In this document: in pieces, positions 10,201 to 19,353 of the stretch
How the letters are laid out: each line of letters opens with the position of its first letter
Position numbering within the stretch: the first letter of the stretch is position 1
NCBI GenBank assembly: GCA_904063045.1
Contig: CAJFCJ010000072.1
Span: 71,544-114,055 of the forward strand
From: Dimorphilus gyrociliatus
Lineage: Eukaryota; Annelida; Polychaeta; Dinophilidae
Direction: 5' to 3'
Length of the DNA: 42,512 nt
Translations under genes and position numbers: made by a program
The notes under the pieces: generated by a model
Databases searched by the model: none
Told to the model about the DNA's origin: nothing
The model's input: only the letters and a program-made list of their open reading frames with translations

Positions 10201-10865
10201 ATAACTACATGTTTATGTAGTGCTCTACGAATTTCCAAATTCTTTCTTTCTACCATTCCATTACTTTGGCTATGGAATGCTGTTGTTTTAATTTTTCGTA
10301 TTCCCATTGATGTCACCATTTCTGTAAAGATTTCCCCAAGAAAATTCCTTCCTTGATCTGTGAGAATTTCTTCTGGGATACCAAATATTGGGAAATAGTT
10401 GAAAAACAAATGTTTAGAAATTTCCTCAGCTGTTTGAGTTTTTAGAGGGAATATGTTGGTAAATCTGGACATGTGGTCTATAATGACAAGTATATACTTG
10501 TAAGAATCATGTCCAGTCAGAGGTCCCATTATGTCCATAGCTATTCTTTGCATTGGTAAAGTTGGGTGAGGTGTTTCAACCAACAGATGTTTGTTGCCTG
10601 GTGCTCTTAATTGCTCACAAAATTCACAACTCTTTATGTGATCTTTAATTGTTTTCTTTAGCTTTGGGTGCCAGAAAGCTTGCTCCAAAGTGTGAATTGT
10701 TATGTCTACACCATAGTGCTCAAATAGTTGATGTTGATGAATTTGTCCAAGTAAGTTGGTTAGAGTTGATAGTGGAATTACAAGTAGTGGTTGACAGCCA
10801 TTTAGATACCATACAAGGTCTTCTTTTACAAACATAGATTCAATAAAGTTTCCATATTCATTCAA
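7233..10865 (-). CDS. Integrase-Env continuous reading frame (minus copy)
   Basis: One open frame of 1210 codons contains the integrase and Env of the retrotransposon. Integrase occupies roughly residues 1-400: an HHCC zinc-binding region (H-x-x-x-x-H ... CEFC near residues 40-85), the DDE core with MDIMGPL, LTDQGRNF and NGMVERKN, then a GPY/F-type module (SKWSGPYLV). Without a stop, Env follows from the methionine at 9662-9660: a signal-peptide-like start (MLPIRGSIIYTLLAICC), a long cysteine-containing ectodomain, and one transmembrane segment near the C-terminus (LLPIILLIGIGFFIYFIW) followed by a basic tail. Env would be a type I membrane glycoprotein, probably made from a spliced or internally started product. 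The source of this Env (which virus group) could not be assigned from sequence alone. Unlike the plus copy, this frame is unbroken. Confidence 0.9.
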   Translation of the reverse strand: MNEYGNFIESMFVKEDLVWYLNGCQPLLVIPLSTLTNLLGQIHQHQLFEHYGVDITIHTLEQAFWHPKLKKTIKDHIKSCEFCEQLRAPGNKHLLVETPHPTLPMQRIAMDIMGPLTGHDSYKYILVIIDHMSRFTNIFPLKTQTAEEISKHLFFNYFPIFGIPEEILTDQGRNFLGEIFTEMVTSMGIRKIKTTAFHSQSNGMVERKNLEIRRALHKHVVMEQLTDWTRQLPLIQTCLNQIPVGSTGKTPHEILFGLKNRNVLDLLMEVPRLEPTTKFLFDRKHELEEIRATALCKSVLKKKEYRDRVNRAITRKPPTYKIGDWVHIRNENIGQGMNRINTSKWSGPYLVTATDTTKCLYELQILADKRKFYHASRLRLANKQPITVNTVTVRKHQTNGGMLPIRGSIIYTLLAICCLNLVQANVSITKANITVRMLPSVQFCQGQQVHQSFDLADEPVCTFETKQMIKIVANIYEIKADNLAIQAVKCLVKRRINFYTHYFFGAKKHRIEKQTLALSEKQCRTMLYTHKTLNGQNLIEKGKLLMYNENKGPNYKWPRTTVVEEFTTILQIGKAYWNPSQDKITTNLEYLEDCSIKQKFCRTLDSIIIFNPEKGQSLLGHVSPWKIVSHNVECLKLGGYFSCPNYAIMDLPYQDRYIKGYGGPGTRVLVPQKEYDLLRTDLTNSNYADNKIIEDTKYKIISNKEVNRLEKYIGKKSSLRKANVTEIQDILTYNDWYRDGDKTYHMLIKNHATPLVRTWFVKEIISPDIWDIHNKYILKMLKTTKLKPARLVRSQDFELEKKPVTFNPLPNMNIWYQSPKDTQFQIHTENGKYTLLQRKPINHKWKRKQLENIEIPESHQINIKDAIRTAALLNNIDKNFQNLKTVFKQVSQLLCKEFIMRNKMIALLTPLSPQLPTILGSKHGTHSTWLGDLTTLNTCTELKTVQVVCDTTIITKNGLCSKEFLIKYKDLLFSIDPILHHAYHITKEDIRYGTCDQTQHLFKIKKNPLDAEQNQYAIHSGKKTFIYYTRKGCRFQTAAAQSIRMKINSQIEEPKLEVVRLTELLQLGIKEDVGRKHYQIQQVLEYIQDTLTKHREHINFANDLGIDAALSPTQHLFSSWIRKPFKILIDTLLPIILLIGIGFFIYFIWKKKLKRVQFTRLSKLLTKTKRLPSAPTAESEEIELQNYPMFRKSGDNIIVTSPRPFMEARS

Positions 10866-12617
10866 AGACCCATTATCAATGTTTCTCCTTCCAATTTGTC
10901 TACAACTTTCATTAGTGGAGTATCTAATACTTGTTCTCTATAGAAGTTTATTTCAACTGGTGTGATTTTTAGTTTCATAATCTGGGCTTGGATTTCAGTT
11001 ATGTCTTCATCATAATCATTGTCTAGATTGTCATCTAAACAATCATCTAATTCTTCTAAGTCCTCTGTATCAATATAAAAGCATTTAAGCATATCCTTTC
11101 TTTCTGCTAATTGGGGAACTGTATTGCCATTTTGTTTTTCTTCATTTAATCTTTCCTTAAGTAAATTACGAAAATCAATTACTTCATCAGTTTCACCAAT
11201 TCTTGATATCCAGTCTGCTCTATTAGTTCTTCCTGGTATGTATATTATTTCAAAATCCATATCCATAAGTGCCATCACCCATTTAACAGTACTTGTATTC
11301 AGTTTGTTTTGTACAAATGTTTGTACCAAATTTTGGTGATCAGTGTAGAGAAAAAATTTCTTATACTGTAGATAATGGGAGAATTTTTGTACTGCCCAAT
11401 ATACTGCAAAAGCCTCTTTTTGATAAGCTGCATATCTTAGTTGTGTATTGATTAGGAGCTTGGAAGCAAAAGAAATTGGTTTTCTTATTTTCTTTCCATC
11501 TTCTTCCCATTCTTGTTCTAGAACTGCACCAACTGCATAATTAGAAGCATCTGTTGTTAAATAGAATGATTTAGTAAAGTCTGGCAGTTGAAGGATTGGG
11601 GGCTCTGTCATTGCATTCCTTAGTGTTTCATAAGCTTCCTCTGCTTTTTTTGTCCATTTCAGTTTTTCTGTCTTTTGGTGTACTTTTAATAATTCTCTCA
11701 AAGGTTTTGTGATTTTTGCAAAATCTTTAAACAAATCTTCTATAATAACCACAAAATGCACAAAACTCAACAGAGTATTTGCAAACATAGGTAATTTGGC
11801 ATCTTTTATTTTTGAATCTTTTCAGGATCAGTTTCAATACATTCTGTGTAATTCTATGACCAAGGAATTGAACTGATTCTTGTAAGAATGCACATTTGCT
11901 CAGTTTAATTCTGAAGTCTTTTTCCTTGATTCTTTCCATAAGTTTCTGTAGAGCTACAAAGTGTCTTCCAATGTTTTGGTAAAAACTATAATATCATCCA
12001 TATAATTAATGCAGAAGTTTTCCAATCCATTAATAACAAAATTTGCCATGATATAGCTGAAGTGTGAAGGTGCATTTGCCAAACCAAATGGCATGCGGTT
12101 GAATTCAAATAAACCAAATGGTGTAATAAAAGCAGTTTTCTCCTTATCTTCTTCTTTAATTGGAATATGATGAAATGCACTTGTTAAATCCAATATAGAA
12201 AAATATTTGTGGCCTCCTCCAAGCTTATCAAATAAATCTTCCTGATGTGGGATTGGATAACAATTCTTTTTTGATTGCTTGTTAAGTTTTCTGTAATCCA
12301 CACACATTCTTAATGTTCCTTCTTTCTTTTTCACAAAAACAATGGGTGAAGCCCATTGGCTTTTGCTTGCTCTAATTAGACCATTTTCCAATAATCCATT
12401 TAATTGATCCCTGCATTCCTGCTGTTTGTTGGTGGCAATCTGTATGGTCTTTGTTGAAAGGCTTTATATCTTCCAATAATTCAATTGCCATTGGTGGAAC
12501 ATCTGGTGAACCAATGTCATTTTTTGTAGCAATAATATCTTCATAATTCTTTATCATTTCTTTTAATTCTTCTCTGTTCTTGTCAATATTTTTTGGACAC
12601 ATGTAAATAATTGTCAA
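10862..12617 (-). pseudogene. Reverse transcriptase and RNase H (minus copy, frameshifted)
   Basis: Overlapping minus-strand frames at 12617-12372, 12391-11954, 11939-11727 and 11788-10862 together cover the RT and RNase H of the retrotransposon. The RT part shows VDYRKLN, the FxILDLTSAFHHIPI block with the first catalytic Asp, FGLANAP, and NYMDDIIVF, the YxDD active site. RNase H shows TTDASNYAVGAVLEQ and YTDHQNLV. At least three single-base indels (near 12400, 11950 and 11760) break the frame, yet the plus copy is intact at those places. The breaks are therefore recent mutations or assembly errors. A linker rich in acidic residues leads into integrase. Confidence 0.88.
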
Positions 12618-12787
12618 TTTCTATGTATTTGAATTAATATTGTGTACATTTTGATTAGACAAATGTTCAAATTCAATACTTTCCAACTGTAATTCTTCTA
12701 TTTCAGGAGTTACTGGATTTTTCTTTGTTCTTTTTCACTTTGATAGTTATTCCATCTTCTAATTCTATGTATTTGGTTTCATTTCCA

Positions 12788-13739
12788 NNNNNNNNNNNNN
12801 NNNNNNNNNNNNNNNNNNNNNNNNNNNNNNNNNNNNNNNNNNNNNNNNNNNNNNNNNNNNNNNNNNNNNNNNNNNNNNNNNNNNNNNNNNNNNNNNNNNN
12901 NNNNNNNNNNNNNNNNNNNNNNNNNNNNNNNNNNNNNNNNNNNNNNNNNNNNNNNNNNNNNNNNNNNNNNNNNNNNNNNNNNNNNNNNNNNNNNNNNNNN
13001 NNNNNNNNNNNNNNNNNNNNNNNNNNNNNNNNNNNNNNNNNNNNNNNNNNNNNNNNNNNNNNNNNNNNNNNNNNNNNNNNNNNNNNNNNNNNNNNNNNNN
13101 NNNNNNNNNNNNNNNNNNNNNNNNNNNNNNNNNNNNNNNNNNNNNNNNNNNNNNNNNNNNNNNNNNNNNNNNNNNNNNNNNNNNNNNNNNNNNNNNNNNN
13201 NNNNNNNNNNNNNNNNNNNNNNNNNNNNNNNNNNNNNNNNNNNNNNNNNNNNNNNNNNNNNNNNNNNNNNNNNNNNNNNNNNNNNNNNNNNNNNNNNNNN
13301 NNNNNNNNNNNNNNNNNNNNNNNNNNNNNNNNNNNNNNNNNNNNNNNNNNNNNNNNNNNNNNNNNNNNNNNNNNNNNNNNNNNNNNNNNNNNNNNNNNNN
13401 NNNNNNNNNNNNNNNNNNNNNNNNNNNNNNNNNNNNNNNNNNNNNNNNNNNNNNNNNNNNNNNNNNNNNNNNNNNNNNNNNNNNNNNNNNNNNNNNNNNN
13501 NNNNNNNNNNNNNNNNNNNNNNNNNNNNNNNNNNNNNNNNNNNNNNNNNNNNNNNNNNNNNNNNNNNNNNNNNNNNNNNNNNNNNNNNNNNNNNNNNNNN
13601 NNNNNNNNNNNNNNNNNNNNNNNNNNNNNNNNNNNNNNNNNNNNNNNNNNNNNNNNNNNNNNNNNNNNNNNNNNNNNNNNNNNNNNNNNNNNNNNNNNNN
13701 NNNNNNNNNNNNNNNNNNNNNNNNNNNNNNNNNNNNNNN
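12788..13739. other. Assembly gap (N run)
   Basis: 952 undetermined bases lie between the two inverted retrotransposon copies. If both copies were complete, the missing minus-copy 5' part (2135 bp internal plus 939 bp LTR) and the missing 592 bp of the plus-copy LTR would need about 3.7 kb. The gap length is thus not consistent with two full elements. Confidence 0.98.
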
Positions 13740-14086
13740 ATGTTACTTTGTTTTTGTGAACATTGAAATTTGTGAACTATCAACCCTTAAAAGAGTATAA
13801 AACCCTACGAAATTAACAGTTGATAGTTCAGTTTTCTAACCGTCAGCTAGTTGTTTAAACTAGCTTGTTTAGAACTAGAAGCTCATTTTTCAAATACATT
13901 TCTTTGGACGAAATACTGGTGTTTTGTTAATCAATTTCTACCGAAATTGCCTTTGTTAGACTATTTGTGGACGAACTTTAAAGGTTCTATTTGGACCAGT
14001 ACTTTGGCAAGTTGGTAAATGATTGGAAAGGACGATTACAGTTGTGACGAACAGAAATTCCTACAATTACAATACAACAAAGTACA
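13740..14086 (+). repeat. 5' LTR, 3' portion only
   Basis: 347 bp correspond to 22381-22732 of the 3' LTR, ending CAACAAAGTACA. It differs from the 3' LTR at several places: TATAAAA instead of TATATAAA, CAAATACATTTC in place of CTCAATACATATTC, and one missing C near 14050. The first 592 bp fall in the N run. Confidence 0.92.
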
Positions 14087-14090
14087 AATA

Positions 14091-14108
14091 TGGCGCAGTC
14101 GACAGCCC
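14091..14108 (+). promoter_or_regulatory. Primer-binding site
   Basis: TGGCGCAGTCGACAGCC begins four bases after the LTR end. TGGCGCAGTCG is complementary to a tRNA 3' end carrying CCA. The same opening is known for tRNA-Ser-primed Ty3/gypsy elements such as 17.6 and 297. The exact tRNA cannot be confirmed without this genome's tRNA set. Confidence 0.75.
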
Positions 14109-14111
14109 ACA

Positions 14112-15070
14112 ATGCTACTTCAATGAATGTTATTTTGGTTTATGAGAATGACAAAGCCAGAGCCAAGGAAGTAGATGAGTATCTTTCAAAATTAATGAAT
14201 TAATGTTGAGAATTAAAAGTAGTGGAGCCAAAGTTGATGGTAATAGCTTTTTAAAGTACCATTTGATGACTGGGGCAGCTACAATTCCTGAAGGTATGGT
14301 TAATCCTGATCCTACTCAACCAAATTCAGTTATGATGGCATTCAAGAAAATGCTTTGGAAAAGACAATTGCAAGTCTTCTAATTGATGCTAATGAGAAAC
14401 CTAATACTACTTTGCTGAGACCCTATTCTGGTAGCAAAGATACTTGGGCCTTTAAGAGGAACTTTCAAACAGCTTGTGAATTAAACCTTTGGGATACAGA
14501 AGAGAAAAGAGTTCGAATGCTGAGAAAATACACTACTGGAAGAGCCAGAGATGTTATTGAAAGTTTACCCTCCATGGCAACTGAAAATGAAATTTGGGAT
14601 GCATTGGATGAAGAATTTAATCCAGTTCCTATGGCTTACAAAAAAAAATTGATAGCTTGAGACAGTTCAATGATGAAACTGTCCAAAGTTTTGTTAGAAG
14701 AAGTAAAGAACTTGTGGAAAAATTCCTACATTCAATACTACTGAAATGGCTTGTGTTACAGAAAAAGTTAGAGAGCTCCAACTTTTAAGTGTATTCAGGA
14801 TAGGTCTTAAAGGAAAAATTGTTAATCATGTGGAAAAAGATGGAAAAATTAAGTCAGTTAATCAGTATATTAAATTGGCAAAAAGAGCAGAAATATTTTT
14901 TGATAATGCAAGAAAAGAAAGCGAAAATGAATTCAAACAGTACAAAAGGAGATTTGACAACAATCAGAGTAACTCAAAATCAAAATGAACATACATTTAA
15001 ACCTTTTTCTCAAAATAGATTTCAACAACAAGAAATGGAAATGCAGGAAATAATGAAAAGGCAGCTTTAA
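14112..15070 (+). pseudogene. Gag (frame-broken)
   Basis: Gag begins near the ATG at 14112 or 14124 (MNVILVYENDKARAKEVDEY), just after the primer-binding site. The frame changes near 14203, 14352, 14645 and about 14725, always by single bases, two of them in A-rich runs. The central part (14355-14660) contains the capsid-like block WAFKRNFQTACELNLWDTEE followed by ENEIWDALDEEFNP, resembling the retrotransposon gag family. The C-terminal part (14746-15070) is basic and glutamine/asparagine-rich. I see no CCHC zinc knuckle, so nucleic-acid binding may rest on the basic tail. The counterpart in the other copy is lost in the gap, so true mutation and assembly error cannot be separated. Confidence 0.75.
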
Positions 15071-15099
15071 CAGACTAATACATGTTGGACCTGATGAAC

Positions 15100-15600
15100 C
15101 TAATGAAACTGAAATTTCTAAAGGAAGAATGGCAATATTTAATCTCAAAGAAGAGAAATCACACATTTTAAGTGTACTTCTTTGGTGAAAGGCAGAAAAG
15201 ATTTCCAATTTCGAATGAAAAATCATAATGGAAGAGAGGTTATTGCTTTATGTGATTCAGGAGCACTTTTGTCATTTATTACAGAAAAAGAAATCAGGTT
15301 AATGGATTCTAAATTCATCAAGAAAGAAACTACTGGCTTACCCAATCATCACTTCAGCAGAGGGAAATGCTTTAAAGACAAAAGGAAAACAAAACTGAAT
15401 ATTCAATTTAATGGAAGAATTATGGAACAAGAATTCTTTATTATGGAAAAACTAGATATGGCTATAATACTTGGTTGTGATTTCTTAGAAATGCTGGAGC
15501 TCTTATTGATTTTGCAACAAAAAAGTTTCTCTTCCATTCTTTATCAGAAAAGGACAACCAGTTAGAAAGTTTTGCAATATAACGAAAATCACCAAACAAA
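15100..15600 (+). CDS. Retropepsin-like protease
   Basis: The frame beginning about 15182 reads GREVIALCDSGALLSFI, with the D-S-G-A active-site triad of the aspartic retropepsins, then about 65 residues later MAIILGCDFLE, matching the conserved ILG.DFL block. It would be cut from or fused to the gag-pol polyprotein and would process it. One frameshift near 15345 and another near 15490 interrupt the frame; a related copy at 36496-36142 reads LGCDFLDNAGALIDF through the latter site, supporting an indel here. It is followed by an acidic, serine-rich linker before RT. Confidence 0.8.
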
Positions 15601-16400
15601 ATTTGGAAAACAAGGCAGTGTAAAAAAAGTAACTGTTGGAATGATGGGACAGTATTTTGAAGATTCTGACACTCCATCTGAAGTTTTTGATACTCCATCT
15701 GAAGTTTCAGATAGTGTGGACTCAGAAATGGAAGTTACTGATCCAGATACTGGCTATGATACAAGCAACACTCATGGTTCAAGCATAGTTTATGAGGGAT
15801 TCAATGGTTTTGATTCAAATAGCAATTATGGCACAGATGAAAGTTCCAGTACTTCTGAAATTATGATACAGAAACAAGTATTGAATCAGATCACAGCCCA
15901 GACTCAGATTTGGATATAATCAATGGTACAAGCTCATCTGAAGATGAATTAGTGATTCAACTGATTCTGATCATGGTTCAATGATTGTTATAGACTCATC
16001 TGAGGAAGAGCTTGATAACATAACTGAGCCTGATAATGATTCAATGATTGTTATAGACTCATCTGAAGAAGAGACCAGTAACACAATTGAGTCTGACAAT
16101 GATTCCATAATGGTTATAGACTCATCTGATGAAGAGACTGGAAATATACCTAAGTCTGACAATGACTCAGTTATTCTCATAAATTCTCTGAAGAAGAAAC
16201 TGAAGACTTGGCTATGGAAATGGAAATGAAACCACAATACATAGAATTAGAAGATGGAATAACTATCAAAGTGGCAAAAGAACAAAGAAAAATCCAGTAA
16301 CTCCTGAAATAGAAGAATTACAGTTGGAAAGTATTGAATTTGAACATTTGTCTAATCAAAATGTACACATATTAATTCAAATACACTAGAAATTGACAAT
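15600..16400 (+). CDS. Acidic Ser/Asp/Glu-rich linker with tandem SUMO-interaction-like repeats
   Basis: Between protease and RT lies about 260 codons rich in Ser, Asp, Glu and Thr. A short double repeat (DTPSEVFDTPSEVSD) comes first. From 15981 a 63-nt unit is repeated four times; its 21 residues start MIVIDSSEEE in units 1 and 2, IMVIDSSDEE in unit 3 and VILINS in unit 4, each followed by a spacer ending DNDS. A hydrophobic V/I-x-V/I core followed by D-S-S-E-E-E is the textbook phospho-SUMO-interaction motif pattern. No enzyme domain is seen. A single-base shift near 16191 breaks the fourth unit. The equivalent part of the other copy lies in the N run. Function in binding SUMO is inference. 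Confidence 0.65.
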
Positions 16401-16409
16401 TATTTACAT

Positions 16410-17690
16410 GTGTCCAAAAATAATCTTGACAAGAACAGAGAAGAATTAAAAGAAATGATAAAGAATTATGAAGATATTATTGCTACAAATCAGAATGACA
16501 TTGGTTCACCAGATGTTCCACCAATGGCAATTGAATTATTGGAAGATATAAAGCCTTTCAACAAAGACCATACAGATTGCCACCCAACAAACAGCAGGAA
16601 TGCAGGGATCAATTAAATGGATTATTGGAAAATGGTCTAATTAGAGCAAGCAAAAGCCAATGGGCTTCACCCATTGTTTTTGTGAAAAAGAAAGAAGGAA
16701 CATTAAGAATGTGTGTGGATTACAGAAAACTTAACAAGCAATCAAAAAAGAATTGTTATCCAATCCCACATCAGGAAGATTTATTTGATAAGCTTGGAGG
16801 AGGCCACAAATATTTTTCTATATTGGATTTAACAAGTGCATTTCATCATATTCCAATTAAAGAAGAAGATAAGGAGAAAACTGCTTTTATTACACCATTT
16901 GGTTTATTTGAATTCAACCGCATGCCATTTGGTTTGGGCAAATGCACCTTCACACTTCAGCTATATCATGGCAAATTTTGTTATTAATGGATTGGAAAAC
17001 TTCTGCATTAATTATATGGATGATATTATAGTTTTTACCAAAACATTGGAAGAACACTTTGTAGCTCTACAGAAACTTATGGAAAGAATCAAGGAAAAAG
17101 ACTTCAGAATTAAACTGAGCAAATGTGCATTCTTACAAGAATCAGTTCAATTCCTTGGTCATAGAATTACACAGAATGGTATTGAAACTGATCCTGAAAA
17201 GATTCAGAAAATAAAAGATGCCAAATTACCTATGTTTGCAAATACTCTGTTGAGTTTTGTGGCATTTTGTGGTTATTATAGAAGATTTGTTAAAGATTTT
17301 GCAAAAATCACAAAACCTTTGAGAGAATTATTAAAAGTACACCCAAAGACAGAAAAACTGAAATGGACAAAAAAAGCAGAGGAAGCTTATGAAACACTAA
17401 GGAATGCAATGACAGAGCCCCAATCCTTCAACTGCCAGACTTTACTAAATCATTCTATTTAACAACAGATGCTTCTAATTATGCAGTTGGTGCAGTTCTA
17501 GAACAAGAATGGGAAGAAGATGGAAAGAAAATAAGAAAACCAATTTCTTTTGCTTCCAAGCTCCTAATCAATACACAACTAAGATATGCAGCTTATCAAA
17601 AGAGGCTTTTGCAGTATATTGGGCAGTACAAAATTCTCCCATTATCTACAGTATAAGAATTTTTTCTCTACACTGATCACCAAAATTTGG
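16410..17690 (+). pseudogene. Reverse transcriptase and RNase H (plus copy, frameshifted)
   Basis: RT covers about 16577-17330 and RNase H about 17450-17700. Visible motifs are VDYRKLNKQSKKN, SILDLTSAFHHIPI, NYMDDIIVFTKTL (YxDD active site at about 17012) and LGHRITQNGIETDPEKI from the connection between palm and thumb. RNase H begins TTDASNYAVGAVLEQ (first Asp) and includes FLYTDHQNLVQTF. Frameshifts occur near 16600, 16936 (an extra G in TTTGGG), 17422 and 17605; the inverted copy is intact at 16936, 17422 and 17605. The enzyme would convert element RNA to DNA. Confidence 0.88.
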
Positions 17691-19353
17691 TACAAACATT
17701 TGTACAAAACAAACTGAATACAAGTACTGTTAAATGGGTGATGGCACTTATGGATATGGATTTTGAAATAATATACATACCAGGAAGAACTAATAGAGCA
17801 GACTGGATATCAAGAATTGGTGAAACTGATGAAGTAATTGATTTTCGTAATTTACTTAAGGAAAGATTAAATGAAGAAAAACAAAATGGCAATACAGTTC
17901 CCCAATTAGCAGAAAGAAAGGATATGCTTAAATGCTTTTATATTGATACAGAGGACTTAGAAGAATTAGATGATTGTTTAGATGACAATCTAGACAATGA
18001 TTATGATGAAGACATAACTGAAATCCAAGCCCAGATTATGAAACTAAAAATCACACCAGTTGAAATAAACTTCTATAGAGAACAAGTATTAGATACTCCA
18101 CTAATGAAAGTTGTAGACAAATTGGAAGGAGAAAACATTGATAATGGGTCTTTGAATGAATATGGAAACTTTATTGAATCTATGTTTGTAAAAGAAGACC
18201 TTGTATGGTATCTAAATGGCTGTCAACCACTACTTGTAATTCCACTATCAACTCTAACCAACTTACTTGGACAAATTCATCAACATCAACTATTTGAGCA
18301 CTATGGTGTAGACATAACAATTCACACTTTGGAGCAAGCTTTCTGGCACCCAAAGCTAAAGAAAACAATTAAAGATCACATAAAGAGTTGTGAATTTTGT
18401 GAGCAATTAAGAGCACCAGGCAACAAACATCTGTTGGTTGAAACACCTCACCCAACTTTACCAATGCAAAGAATAGCTATGGACATAATGGGACCTCTGA
18501 CTGGACATGATTCTTACAAGTATATACTTGTCATTATAGACCACATGTCCAGATTTACCAACATATTCCCTCTAAAAACTCAAACAGCTGAGGAAATTTC
18601 TAAACATTTGTTTTTCAACTATTTCCCAATATTTGGTATCCCAGAAGAAATTCTCACAGATCAAGGAAGGAATTTTCTTGGGGAAATCTTTACAGAAATG
18701 GTGACATCAATGGAATACGAAAAATTAAAACAACAGCATTCCATAGCCAAAGTAATGGAATGGTAGAAAGAAAGAATTTGGAAATTCGTAGAGCACTACA
18801 TAAACATGTAGTTATGGAACAATTAACAGATTGGACAAGACAGTTACCATTAATTCAGACATGTTTAAATCAAATTCCAGTTGGAAGCACTGGCAAAACC
18901 CCACATGAAATATTATTTGGATTGAAGAATAGAAATGTTTTAGACCTGTTAATGGAAGTTCCAAGATTAGAACCAACAACAAAATTCTTATTTGATAGAA
19001 AACATGAACTTGAAGAAATTAGAGCAACAGCACTTTGCAAATCTGTTCTAAAAAAGAAGGAATATAGAGATAGAGTTAATAAAGCTATTACAAGAAAACC
19101 TCCAACTTACAAAATTGGTGATTGGGTACACATAAGAAATGAAAACATTGGTCAAGGAATGAACAGAATAAATACAAGCAAATGGAGTGGACCATATCTT
19201 GTAACTGCTACAGATACTACAAAATGTTTGTATGAATTACAAATATTGGCAGATAAAAGAAAATTCTATCATGCTAGTAGACTAAGACTAGCTAACAAAC
19301 AACCTATAACAGTTAACACAGTGACAGTAGGGAAACACCAAACAAATGGTGGA
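17687..19353 (+). pseudogene. Integrase (plus copy, one frameshift)
   Basis: This frame continues from RNase H through an acidic stretch (DLEELDDCLDDNLDND) to integrase. The zinc-binding HHCC region ends CEFCEQL near 18405. The DDE core residues are in MDIMGPL (about 18482), LTDQGRNF (about 18658) and NGMVERKN (about 18757). A GPY/F-type module (SKWSGPYLV) follows near 19190. One G is missing near 18714 (ATGGAATACG here, ATGGGAATACG in the inverted copy), which shifts the frame so that the downstream part restarts at 18760. Otherwise the two copies agree nearly base for base. Confidence 0.9.

Larger units (their letters stand above)
6284..12787 (-). mobile_element. Env-bearing Ty3/gypsy LTR retrotransposon, minus-strand copy, 5' part lost in gap
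   Basis: On the minus strand the order is (gap) reverse transcriptase, RNase H, integrase, Env, polypurine tract, 3' LTR, which is the Ty3/gypsy order. The sequence 6284-12787 is nearly identical, inverted, to 16221-22732. Gag, protease and 5' LTR are missing at the N run: base 12787 corresponds to 16221 of the other copy. The outer LTR end (6284) is flanked by unrelated AT-rich DNA. Differences between copies are mostly single-base indels and rare substitutions, so the two are recent. The target-site duplication cannot be checked because the other end is missing. Confidence 0.95.

Noticed and set aside
12725-13783. Long ORFs on both strands
   Set aside because: They consist of undetermined bases (N) translated as X.
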